Assembly (NCBI GenBank): GCA_963756495.1
Contig: CAVWNS010000003.1
Location: forward strand, 124,001-188,000
Source of the DNA: DATFDN01 sp963756495
GTDB taxonomy: Bacteria > Pseudomonadota > Alphaproteobacteria > Acetobacterales > Acetobacteraceae
DNA: 64,000 nt
Direction of reading: 5' to 3'
A program made the translations under genes and the position numbers. This document shows, piece by piece, positions 8,561-15,665 of the stretch (positions are counted from its first letter, which is position 1; the number at the start of each line of letters is the position of its first letter). The notes beneath the pieces are model-generated. The model saw only the letters and a list, made by a program, of their open reading frames with translations. It was not told where the DNA came from and did not search any database.

Positions 8561-9322
8561 TTTCGGCCAGGTGCTCGGTCATGGCCTCGGCATTGACGCC
8601 CGGCATGATGATTGCGGCGCCGACGGCGCGGTTCGGGCAAATCGCGCCAAACAGGTAGGCGGAGTCGTGGCGGTTATCGCGGACCATCAACGGCCGTGAG
8701 CCGATCGGCGCCCAAATGTAAGCGTGGCCGCCCTTCTGGCCGACCCGTGCTTCGTCCTGAAACCAAATCTCGACTGGCTTGTCAGCCGCGGAAGCGGGCA
8801 GCGCCTCCTTCACCAGACTGGCAAAGTTTTTTTAAACGCCGCCTCGGCCGCGGCGTCCTTCTTCGGATGGAACGGCCGCGGCTGCAGCCGGGTCAGGTCG
8901 AGCCGGCGCAACCACTTGCCGATGGTGCTCTCATGCACCGTCACACTGAAGCGGCGCGCAACCTCTTCGCGCAAATCCAGGCACCGCCAGCGCACCACCT
9001 TGTGCTTTTCCAGATCCGGCCCCTTGACGACCAGCTCCCTCAGCTCCGCCATTTGCTCCTTGGTCAGGACCGGCGCGGGGCCTGGGCCGCGGCGCGACGT
9101 CAGCCCGTCCACCCCGTCCCGATTGTAGCGATGCACCCAGTCGCGAAGCGTTTGCCGGTCCATGCCGTTCCGCTCCGCCGCCTCGGCGCGCGGATAGCCC
9201 TCCAGAATCATCGCCATCGCCAGCAGCCGGCGGACCTGCGCGCCGTCGCGGCATTTGCCCGCGATCTCACGAAGGCCAGCCGCCGTGTGCTCCGTACGCG
9301 TCACCGTCACTGCCGCGCCCAT
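8561..9322 (-). pseudogene. IS630-type transposase, N-terminal and central part
   Basis: N-terminal helix-turn-helix (YPRAEAAERNGMDRQTLRDW, then WVHRYNRDGVDGL), followed by PRPFHPKKD and, in the next frame, IWFQDEARVGQKGG with the first catalytic Asp. The central part stops at the IS21 insertion after MTEHLAE. At 8826-8833 a run of seven A's (minus strand) precedes a frame change: LPVW-stop is read where FASLVKEALP would continue. This is either a one-base loss or a frameshift site. The rest of the enzyme lies at 5623-5938. The first frame starts at 9322. Confidence 0.9.
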
Positions 9323-9428
9323 CCGATGCCTCGCTCCAACTCGACCACGCGGCCATCGAATCAGAACCGAGCCAGATTGGGAATCCCAGAGAGTCAGGGG
9401 CCAGGCGGCTTGGTATTAATGAACCTGC

Positions 9429-9548
9429 TCAGATATGGGTAAGCTTCACGAGCGTGATCGCGAAGAAGAGCGCCGCCAGCCCAAGCAGAACCACGAGCAT
9501 CGCCACGTTTCGCGTCCGCCGCTTGCGGTCCTGGTCCTCGGGCAGCAT
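9429..9548 (-). CDS. 39-residue single-span membrane protein linked to ctaB (CoxF-like)
   Basis: A small gene just downstream of ctaB (10-base gap). The protein starts MLPEDQDRKRRTRN, a charged cytoplasmic head, then has one hydrophobic helix (VAMLVVLLGLAALFFAITLV) and ends KLTHI. This head-plus-helix pattern matches the small CoxF-type proteins often found between ctaB and ctaG in alphaproteobacterial cytochrome c oxidase operons. A role in oxidase assembly is inferred from position. The stop is only 13 bases from the IS630 right end, so the rest of the usual operon (ctaG, ctaE, SURF1) has been separated or lies elsewhere. Confidence 0.75.
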   Translation of the reverse strand: MLPEDQDRKRRTRNVAMLVVLLGLAALFFAITLVKLTHI

Positions 9549-9558
9549 GGCAACTCGC

Positions 9559-10527
9559 CTAGGTGATGAGGCGGTCGATCGCCAATGCGGCGAACAGGAC
9601 GAAGAGATAGGCGATCGAGAACTTGAAGGCCGCCTTCGCGGGAGCGTCGCCTGTCAAGCTGACCCCGGCAGCATCCTGACGGTCGCGCAGCACCCTCCAG
9701 GCGCACAGGAGGAAGCCCAGGCCGAGCAGGGAGGCGCTCGCGGCATACACCGGGCCGGAGAAGCCGACCGCCCATGGGGCGAGGGACAGCGGTACCAGCA
9801 CCAGCGTGTAGAGGATGATCTGCCGGCGGGTCTCCCGGGCGCCGGCTGTCACCGGCAACATCGGGATGCCTGCGCGACGGTAATCATCGTTTACCCACAG
9901 CGCGAGCGACCAGAAGTGCGGGGGCGTCCAGAAGAAAACGATAGCGAAAAGGATTAACGGCACAAGGTCGATCGAGCCAGTCACCGCAGCCCAGCCGATG
10001 ACAGCAGGGAATGCCCCGGCAGCCCCGCCGATAACGATGTTCTGCGGCGTGCGGCGCTTGAGCCAGATCGTGTAGATAAAGACGTAGAAGAGAATCGACA
10101 GCGCGAGGACGGAAGCCGCGGCGAGGTTGGTCGCCAGGAACATCAATAGGACCGCCCCCGCCGCCAGCACCACGCCATAGCCGAGGGCGGCGGCGGCCGG
10201 AAGGCGTCCGGCCGGGATGGGCCGCTTACGGGTACGCCGCATCACCGCATCGATGTCGCGGTCATACCACATGTTGATGGCCCCGCACCCCCCCGCAGCC
10301 ACGCCGATGCACAACACGGCGGTGAAACCCAAGACGGGGTTCAGATGGCCCGGCGCGATCAGCATCCCGATCAGGCCGGTGAACACCACTAGCGTCAAGA
10401 CACGCGGCTTGAGAAGCGCGATCCAATCGCGCAGTTCCGTCTCCTGCTCTCCAGGCAGAACTATCGGCAGGAGGGAGCCTTCCCCCCTGCCCTCGTTACC
10501 AAGGCCGACGCCCGCCATCCCGCTCAT
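9559..10527 (-). CDS. ctaB: Heme o synthase (protoheme IX farnesyltransferase)
   Basis: Polytopic UbiA-family prenyltransferase that transfers farnesyl to protoheme IX, giving heme o for cytochrome oxidase. The substrate-binding motif NMWYDRDIDAVMRRTRKRP (about residues 85-103) is clear, as is the second acidic region FFWTPPHFWSLALWVNDDYR. About nine hydrophobic helices are visible and the length (322) is standard. It follows ctaD by 7 bases on the minus strand, so ctaC-ctaD-ctaB are one operon. The N-terminal ~30 residues are variable and the exact start could be downstream. Confidence 0.96.
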   Translation of the reverse strand: MSGMAGVGLGNEGRGEGSLLPIVLPGEQETELRDWIALLKPRVLTLVVFTGLIGMLIAPGHLNPVLGFTAVLCIGVAAGGCGAINMWYDRDIDAVMRRTRKRPIPAGRLPAAAALGYGVVLAAGAVLLMFLATNLAAASVLALSILFYVFIYTIWLKRRTPQNIVIGGAAGAFPAVIGWAAVTGSIDLVPLILFAIVFFWTPPHFWSLALWVNDDYRRAGIPMLPVTAGARETRRQIILYTLVLVPLSLAPWAVGFSGPVYAASASLLGLGFLLCAWRVLRDRQDAAGVSLTGDAPAKAAFKFSIAYLFVLFAALAIDRLIT

Positions 10528-10534
10528 GTCCCGC

Positions 10535-12127
10535 TCACGGAATACGGGGCAAAGTCTCGTAGGTGTGGAACGGCGGCGGGGAGGACTGGGTCCATTCCAA
10601 TGTCGTCGCGCCCGCCCCCCAGTAGTTCGCTGTCACGTGCTGCTTCGACGTGAATGTGCGGTACAGCACATAGAAGAACACCAGGAACGCGATCCCGCTC
10701 AGATAGGCACCGAGAGAGGAGATGAAGTTCCAGCCCCAGAACGCCTGCGGGTAGTCCGGGTAGCGACGCGGCATCCCGTCGGCCCCAAGGAAGTGCTGGG
10801 GGAAGAAGGTGAGATTTACGCCGATGAACGTCAGCCAGAAATGCACCTTTCCCCAGAACTCGGGATACGGACGGCCGGACATCTTGCCGATCCAGAAGTA
10901 AAAGCCGGCGAAGATGCCGAACACCGCACCCAACGACAGCACATAATGGAAGTGCGCGACCACGTAGTACGTGTTGTGCAGGATCTGGTCGATGCTCGCG
11001 TTGGCCAGCACCACGCCCGTCACGCCACCAATGGTGAAGACGAAGATGAACCCCAGCGCCCACAGCATCGGCGTCGTGAACTCGATGGACCCGCCCCACA
11101 TGGTGGCGATCCAAGAGAAGATCTTGATGCCCGTCGGCACCGCGATGACCAACGTCGCCGCCATGAAATACGCGCGGGTATCGACGTCCATGCCGGAGAC
11201 AAACATGTGGTGCGCCCACACGACGAACCCGATTACCCCGATCGCGACCATGGCGTAAGCCATGCCCAGGTAGCCGAAGATCGCCTTCTTGCTGAATGTC
11301 GAGATCACGTGGCTCACGATCCCGAACGCGGGCAGGATCATGATGTACACCTCGGGGTGCCCGAAGAACCAGAACAGGTGCTGGAACAGCACCGGGTCGC
11401 CGCCGCCGGCCGGGTCGAAGAAGGCGGTGCCGAAGTTGCGGTCGCAGATCAACATGGTGACCGCGCCCGCCAGGACCGGGATCGACAGCAGCAGCAGGAA
11501 CGCCGTGACCAGCATCGCCCAGATGAACAGCGGCATCTTGTGCAGCGTCATCCCCGGAGCACGCATGTTAAAGATCGTGGTTATGAAATTGATTGCTCCC
11601 AGCAGCGAGCTGACGCCCGCCAGATGCAGTGCGAACAGGGTGAAATCCATGCCCGGCCCGGGCTCGTAAGTGCTCAGCGAGAGCGGCGGATACAGCGTCC
11701 AGCCGGTGCCGGACTCGCTCATGAGCAGGCCTGTCACGATCAGGATGTAAGCCGGCGGCAGCAGCCAGAAGCTGATATTGTTCAGACGTGGGAACGCCAT
11801 GTCGGGCGCGCCGATCATCAGCGGGATGAACCAGTTCCCGAACCCGCCGATCAACGCGGGCATCACGGCGAAGAAGATCATCAGCAGCCCATGGGCGGTG
11901 ACGATCGTGTTCCACTCCTGACCCGTGCTGACCAGGTGGTTGTTGGGATACATCAGCTGGGCCCGCATGATCTCCGACAGGATCGCGCCGGTGGTGGCGC
12001 CAACCAGGGCGAAGATCAGGTAGAGTGTGCCGATGTCCTTGTGATTGGTGCTGCAGAACCAGCGAACGAAGAACCCCGGCCTGTGGTCGTGGTCATCGTG
12101 GCTTTGCTCGTGTGTCGTGACCGACAT
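10535..12127 (-). CDS. ctaD: Cytochrome c oxidase subunit I (aa3-type)
   Basis: Catalytic heme-copper subunit of the terminal oxidase in the inner membrane. It carries heme a/a3 and CuB ligand motifs: TAHGLLMIFF (heme a His), FWFFGHPEVYIMILP (CuB His and the cross-linked Tyr), VWAHHMFVSGMDV (CuB His pair), and YYVVAHFHYVLSLGA (heme a3 and a ligands). The D-channel start NWFIPLMIGAPDMAFPR is present. I start it at 12127 (MSVTTHEQSHDDHDH), which has AAGGAGA ideally placed; the open frame to 12262 is unlikely to be translated. 530 residues, intact. Confidence 0.97.
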   Translation of the reverse strand: MSVTTHEQSHDDHDHRPGFFVRWFCSTNHKDIGTLYLIFALVGATTGAILSEIMRAQLMYPNNHLVSTGQEWNTIVTAHGLLMIFFAVMPALIGGFGNWFIPLMIGAPDMAFPRLNNISFWLLPPAYILIVTGLLMSESGTGWTLYPPLSLSTYEPGPGMDFTLFALHLAGVSSLLGAINFITTIFNMRAPGMTLHKMPLFIWAMLVTAFLLLLSIPVLAGAVTMLICDRNFGTAFFDPAGGGDPVLFQHLFWFFGHPEVYIMILPAFGIVSHVISTFSKKAIFGYLGMAYAMVAIGVIGFVVWAHHMFVSGMDVDTRAYFMAATLVIAVPTGIKIFSWIATMWGGSIEFTTPMLWALGFIFVFTIGGVTGVVLANASIDQILHNTYYVVAHFHYVLSLGAVFGIFAGFYFWIGKMSGRPYPEFWGKVHFWLTFIGVNLTFFPQHFLGADGMPRRYPDYPQAFWGWNFISSLGAYLSGIAFLVFFYVLYRTFTSKQHVTANYWGAGATTLEWTQSSPPPFHTYETLPRIP

Positions 12128-12155
12128 GTCCGTCTCCTTGAGGCGCCGAGCCGGC

Positions 12156-13061
12156 TCAGCGCCGCGCGTCTGCCGTGATGGCCGTTGCAGTACTGCCCGT
12201 CGCGCTGGCCAGCAACACCCTGCCCGTTGGCGCAGCGGGCGTCGCGGGCGCGGCATCCGCAAACTGCTTCTGCGCCTGGGCCACCCACGCCTGGAACTCC
12301 TCGGGAGTCACGCCGCGCACCACGATGGGCATCCGGCTGTGGTTCGTCCCGCAGATCTGGTTGCACTGCCCATAGTACACGCCCGGCTTGTCGATGCGCA
12401 CCCACGTCTCGATCGTACGTCCCGGGATGGCATAGCGCTGCACACCCAGCGAGGGGATGAAGAAGCTGTGGATCACATCGCCGCTGGTAGCCAGGACGCG
12501 GACGTTCTTGCCGACCGGCAGCACCAGGTCATTATCGACCGTCAGCAGACGTAACTGGCCCGGCTTCAGCTTGTCGTCAGGAATGATGTAGCTGGAGAAG
12601 TCCAGGTTCTTCTGCTCTGGATACGTGTATTCCCAGAACCACTGATGCCCCGTCACCTTGACAGTCATGTCCGGACTGTCGGTCCGATCCTCGTAGTACA
12701 CCAGTCGGAAAGACGGGATCGCGATCAGCACCAGGATCAGGATCGGAATGACCGTCCACGAGACCTCGATCACCGTGTTGTGGCTGAACGCCGACGCGAC
12801 CGGGTTGCGCTTGGCGTTATAGCGCCACATCACCCAGCCCACGAGGCCGCCCACGAAGGCGGTGATCACGGCGATGATGACGAACACCAAGTGATTCAGC
12901 GCGATGATGTCGCGCTTGACCGGGCTGAACCCGGCCTGCATCCCAACCGCCCAGGGCGATGGCGCTTGCGCCGCCGCCGGCGCCATCCCGAACCATCCGA
13001 AGGCGTAGATCATCATTGCAGCGGCCGTGAGCCGCCCCAGCACCTGCGTAGGCCGTGTCAT
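12156..13061 (-). CDS. ctaC: Cytochrome c oxidase subunit II
   Basis: CuA-bearing subunit that accepts electrons from cytochrome c at the periplasmic face. After a signal peptide and two membrane spans (HLVFVIIAVITAFVGGLVGW; VIEVSWTVIPILILVLIA), the cupredoxin domain has WFWEYTYPE and the CuA loop GQCNQICGTNHSRMPI. In most homologues the loop reads CSELC; here NQI replaces SEL, leaving the cysteines, His and Met. The start MTRPTQVLG at 13061 is preferred to the long open frame because it gives a normal signal peptide. A 40-residue Ala/Thr-rich tail follows the last conserved helix. First gene of the operon, 28 bases before ctaD. Confidence 0.96.
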   Translation of the reverse strand: MTRPTQVLGRLTAAAMMIYAFGWFGMAPAAAQAPSPWAVGMQAGFSPVKRDIIALNHLVFVIIAVITAFVGGLVGWVMWRYNAKRNPVASAFSHNTVIEVSWTVIPILILVLIAIPSFRLVYYEDRTDSPDMTVKVTGHQWFWEYTYPEQKNLDFSSYIIPDDKLKPGQLRLLTVDNDLVLPVGKNVRVLATSGDVIHSFFIPSLGVQRYAIPGRTIETWVRIDKPGVYYGQCNQICGTNHSRMPIVVRGVTPEEFQAWVAQAQKQFADAAPATPAAPTGRVLLASATGSTATAITADARR

Positions 13062-13300
13062 TCTCGATCCCGTCCCCCACGGGCCGAAAGCGGCCCGGCT
13101 CGCCACGTCGCTAGCGGAGAGACTGCACGAGATCAAGGACCAGCGCCTCTGGCGTGCCCACCATGGAAGCCTGAACCCGGCACGACCATTCTCGACCCCT
13201 GGTGCACAAGCCATGCCGGGGGTTTCCGGCAAACGTGCGTGCTCGGGATCTCAGTTGGGAAGGTGGAGCAGCGTGAAAAGCCCCGCCGGTGGGACAGAGC

Positions 13301-13909
13301 TCATTGCGGCGCGGGTGCTGTCCGCAGGGTCGAGAGATCCTCGACGGCGAAATCGGGGTGCCAGCCGAGCTTGCGGGACGCCGGCGCCATGGCCCGCTCC
13401 ACCCACCAGCGCGGACCGCGTACGGCCCGGAAATGCCCGACGAACAGCAGGTGCCCCCCGGGGCGGACCACGCGGCGCATTTCAGCGAGCAGCCTGCGCG
13501 GGCCAGGCACGACGGAGGCGACGAACATCGCAACCGCGACGTCAAAGCTGGCGTCGGGGAACTCGGTCGCCTCGGCGTCCATCTCGCGGAGGGCTTCGAC
13601 ATTGACGAGCCCGCGTTCGTCCACCCGCCGTCGCGCCAGCGCAAGCATATCAGCCGAGAGGTCGATGCCGGTCACGCGCTTGTCAGCGGCATAGTGCGGC
13701 AGAGCTAGCCCGGTGCCGACACCCACTTCGAGAACGCGCCGCGCCCGCAGCCGATTGACCGTCTGCACCGCCCGGCGCCGGCCGAAGCCGGACACACCCC
13801 CGAATGTCACGTCGTAGATGCGCGACCAGCGCCGATACGCCGCTCGCACGGCCTCGGCGTCAAGCGCCGAGCGCGGCCCCTCCCGACTGGGCTCGATGAT
13901 ATGTCCCAT
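13301..13909 (-). CDS. Class I SAM-dependent methyltransferase, PmtA-like
   Basis: About 203 residues, with SAM motif I VLEVGVGTGLALPHY, motif II-like VTGIDLSADMLALAR, and RVVRPGGHLLFVGHF after it. The order and spacing resemble the phosphatidylethanolamine N-methyltransferase PmtA of Rhodobacter/Agrobacterium, including the N-terminal YRRWSRIYDVTFG region. That enzyme makes phosphatidylcholine at the membrane. The start at 13909 (MGHIIEP) with GGGAG upstream matches PmtA length; the open frame extends to 13975. It stands alone, 239 bases from ctaC. Lipid substrate is inferred; a quinone-type methyltransferase is the alternative. Confidence 0.75.
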   Translation of the reverse strand: MGHIIEPSREGPRSALDAEAVRAAYRRWSRIYDVTFGGVSGFGRRRAVQTVNRLRARRVLEVGVGTGLALPHYAADKRVTGIDLSADMLALARRRVDERGLVNVEALREMDAEATEFPDASFDVAVAMFVASVVPGPRRLLAEMRRVVRPGGHLLFVGHFRAVRGPRWWVERAMAPASRKLGWHPDFAVEDLSTLRTAPAPQ

Positions 13910-13994
13910 CTGCGCGCTCACTCCCGCGCCGCTGCCTAAACCGGCAAGCGATGAGAGGCAAGGCCGTTTCCGCACTTGCCGTCGGGAGAGGCTG

Positions 13995-14204
13995 TCAGTC
14001 CTCTTCGGACAGGTTCACCGCCGCCGCCCGCCCGTTCTGCTGTTGCTCGGTCTCGAAGCCGACTTTCTGGCCTTCATTGAGCGTGCGCAACCCTGCCTTC
14101 TGCACGGCGCTGATGTGCACGAACACGTCCTTGCCCCCGGTGTCAGGGGCGATGAAGCCATAGCCCTTGGTGGGGTTGAACCACTTGACAGTGCCCTTTG
14201 ACAT
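13995..14204 (-). CDS. Cold-shock domain protein (CspA family)
   Basis: A 69-residue single cold-shock domain. It starts MSKGTVKWFNPTKGYGFI, which includes the RNP1 motif KGYGFI, followed by DVFVHISAV (RNP2) and ending EQQQNGRAAAVNLSEED. Such proteins bind single-stranded RNA and DNA and act as RNA chaperones. The start at 14204 follows an AAAGGGGG stretch; the longer open frame to 14318 covers the promoter and leader. Next gene upstream is tRNA-Gln on the other strand. Confidence 0.95.
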   Translation of the reverse strand: MSKGTVKWFNPTKGYGFIAPDTGGKDVFVHISAVQKAGLRTLNEGQKVGFETEQQQNGRAAAVNLSEED

Positions 14205-14223
14205 GGAGGGGCCCCCTTTCCGA

Positions 14224-14268
14224 CTTGGCGGGTTGCCGCGTTCCGATCGCTGCATCAGGTCCGCCAAG
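14224..14268 (-). promoter_or_regulatory. Stem-forming inverted repeat in the cold-shock gene leader
   Basis: CTTGGCGG (14224-14231) and CCGCCAAG (14261-14268) are perfect complements enclosing 29 bases. They span most of the ~60-base untranslated leader, beginning at the predicted transcription start. A leader stem of this kind could affect translation with temperature, as known for cspA leaders; that function is inference. Confidence 0.45.
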
Positions 14269-14272
14269 CAGA

Positions 14273-14301
14273 ATAATACGCCGGTGGAGCGCAATCTGCA
14301 A
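14273..14301 (-). promoter_or_regulatory. Sigma-70-type promoter of the cold-shock gene
   Basis: On the minus strand TTGCAG (14296-14301) and TATTAT (14273-14278) are separated by exactly 17 bases, close to the -35/-10 consensus. Transcription would begin near 14266, giving a leader of about 62 bases before the ATG at 14204. Confidence 0.6.
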
Positions 14302-14397
14302 CGAATCCCGGCGCGCATGACACATCCGAGATGAAACCGGAGGCCTGACTCCGATCGGCTTGCCCGGCGGGCCGCGCCGACCTAAGACCGCCGGCGG

Positions 14398-14469
14398 TGG
14401 GGCGTCGCCAAGTGGTAAGGCAGCGGATTTTGATTCCGCCATGCGGAGGTTCGAATCCTCCCGCCCCAG
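14398..14469 (+). tRNA. tRNA-Gln (anticodon TTG)
   Basis: Full cloverleaf. The acceptor stem TGGGGCG pairs with CGCCCCA, with discriminator G at 14469. The anticodon stem GCGGA/TCCGC carries loop TTTTGAT, reading anticodon TTG (glutamine, CAA codons). The T arm is GGAGG-TTCGAAT-CCTCC. The terminal CCA is not encoded (CCC follows). U34 of this tRNA is a known target of the MnmE/MnmG modification found at the left of the window. Confidence 0.95.
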
Positions 14470-14554
14470 CCCGGCCTCGATGGTCCGACCCCTCAATTGC
14501 CCATCGCCACGCCCTGCCCCACACTCCCGCTCCGGAGCAGAAAGGAGGACCGGC

Positions 14555-15613
14555 ATGGCCCAGCGGATCGCCTTCGTCGGCGCGGGCGCGGTCGGCGGCT
14601 ACGTTGGCGCGGGGCTTGCCGCCTGTGGGCACGATGTCACGCTGGTTGATCCGTGGCCCGCGCACGTGGAGGCGATGCGCGCCGGGGGAATGGCGCTCTC
14701 CGGCATGACCCCGGAGGAGACGCGCACCGTCCGGGTGAACGCCATCCACGTCACGGAGGTGCAGCGCATCGCCAAGCAGGCGCCCATCGACATCGCCTTT
14801 GTCGCGGTCAAGTCCTACGACACCGAGTGGGCGACCATGCTGATTGCACCCTACCTGTCGGCCACCGGCTATGTCGTCTCTCTCCAGAACTGCATCAACG
14901 AGGAGCGGGTCGCGGGCGTCGTCGGGTGGGGCCGCACGGTGGGCGCCGTCGTTACCGGCGGCCTCGCGCTCGACCTCTACGAACCGGCCCACATCCGGCG
15001 GACCATGGCGCGGCGGCCGGATATCCCCGCTCTCTATGTCGGCGAGCCGCATGGGCAACTCACTCCGCGTGTCCTCGCGCTCGCGCGGATGCTGGGAGAC
15101 GTGGACAACGCGCACGCCACCGACAATTTGTGGGGCGAGCGGTGGACCAAGCTGTGCGTGAACGGGATGCGCAATGGCGTATCGGCCGCGACCGGCCTTG
15201 GCGGCAACGAGCGCGACAGCCATGACGCGATCCGCCGCGTCTGCATCCGGCTCGGCGGCGAGGCGGTCCGGGTCGGCCAGGCGGTCGGCTTCCGGCTGGG
15301 CAAGGTCGGCGCGCTTGACCCCGAACGTCTCGCCCGCGCCGCCGAGGGCGAGACGGCCGCCCTCGCCGAGATCGAGCGGCTGATGCTGGCCGGCACGCGG
15401 GGCGAGGCGCGCAGCCACCTTCAACGCCCCTCGATGGCCCAGGACATGGCGAAGGGCCGCCGCACCGAGATCGAGTTCATGAACGGCTTCATCGCGGCCA
15501 AGGGCGCCGAGGCCGGTGTGCCGGCCCCGACCCATGCCCGGCTGACCGAGGTGGTCATGCAGGTGGAACGCGCCATCCTGCCGCCGAGCCCCGGGAACGT
15601 GCTCTGGAACTGA
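14555..15613 (+). CDS. Ketopantoate reductase family oxidoreductase
   Basis: A 352-residue NAD(P)H-dependent dehydrogenase of the ApbA/PanE family. The N-terminal MAQRIAFVGAGAVGGYVG is the dinucleotide-binding loop. VKSYDTEWA (a conserved Lys region) and the C-terminal helical domain with LWGERWTKLCVNGMRNG match the family. True PanE makes pantoate for coenzyme A; many paralogues of unknown substrate exist and this one is longer than PanE (~300). The start is fixed by AAAGGAGG seven bases before the ATG. It may share a transcript with the amine oxidase that follows after 52 bases. Confidence 0.82.
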   Translation: MAQRIAFVGAGAVGGYVGAGLAACGHDVTLVDPWPAHVEAMRAGGMALSGMTPEETRTVRVNAIHVTEVQRIAKQAPIDIAFVAVKSYDTEWATMLIAPYLSATGYVVSLQNCINEERVAGVVGWGRTVGAVVTGGLALDLYEPAHIRRTMARRPDIPALYVGEPHGQLTPRVLALARMLGDVDNAHATDNLWGERWTKLCVNGMRNGVSAATGLGGNERDSHDAIRRVCIRLGGEAVRVGQAVGFRLGKVGALDPERLARAAEGETAALAEIERLMLAGTRGEARSHLQRPSMAQDMAKGRRTEIEFMNGFIAAKGAEAGVPAPTHARLTEVVMQVERAILPPSPGNVLWN

Positions 15614-15665
15614 CGCGGTCCGCCCCCAGGTTCGCAGACTTGCGCTGGTCGGAGAGCAGGCGGGA

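Larger units (their letters stand above)
5612..9415 (-). mobile_element. IS630-family insertion sequence, split by an IS21-type element
   Basis: The ends are imperfect inverted repeats. TACCAACCCGCCT at 5612 matches the complement of the right end (AGGCGGCTTGGTA, to 9415) at 12 of 13 positions. TTA flanks both sides (5609-5611 and 9416-9418), consistent with the TA target of this family. Subtracting the inner element and one duplicated target leaves about 1,174 bases, a normal IS630 size. The transposase is read on the minus strand. The element sits in the space between convergent parB and the small ctaB-linked gene, its left edge inside the parB stop. The interruption makes it non-autonomous. 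Confidence 0.88.

Noticed and set aside
8810..8840. Programmed frameshift in the IS630 transposase
   Set aside because: The A-run is suggestive, but the zero-frame heptamer does not fit a classical slippery site and a single lost T restores one continuous frame; left as a simple indel.
10217..12178. A 653-codon plus-strand frame opposite ctaB and ctaD
   Set aside because: The ctaD and ctaB proteins on the other strand are full length with catalytic motifs; the antisense product is low-complexity His/Arg/Glu.
14360..14554. N-terminal extension of the ketopantoate reductase frame through the tRNA
   Set aside because: It would translate tRNA-Gln; the ATG at 14555 has an ideal ribosome-binding site.
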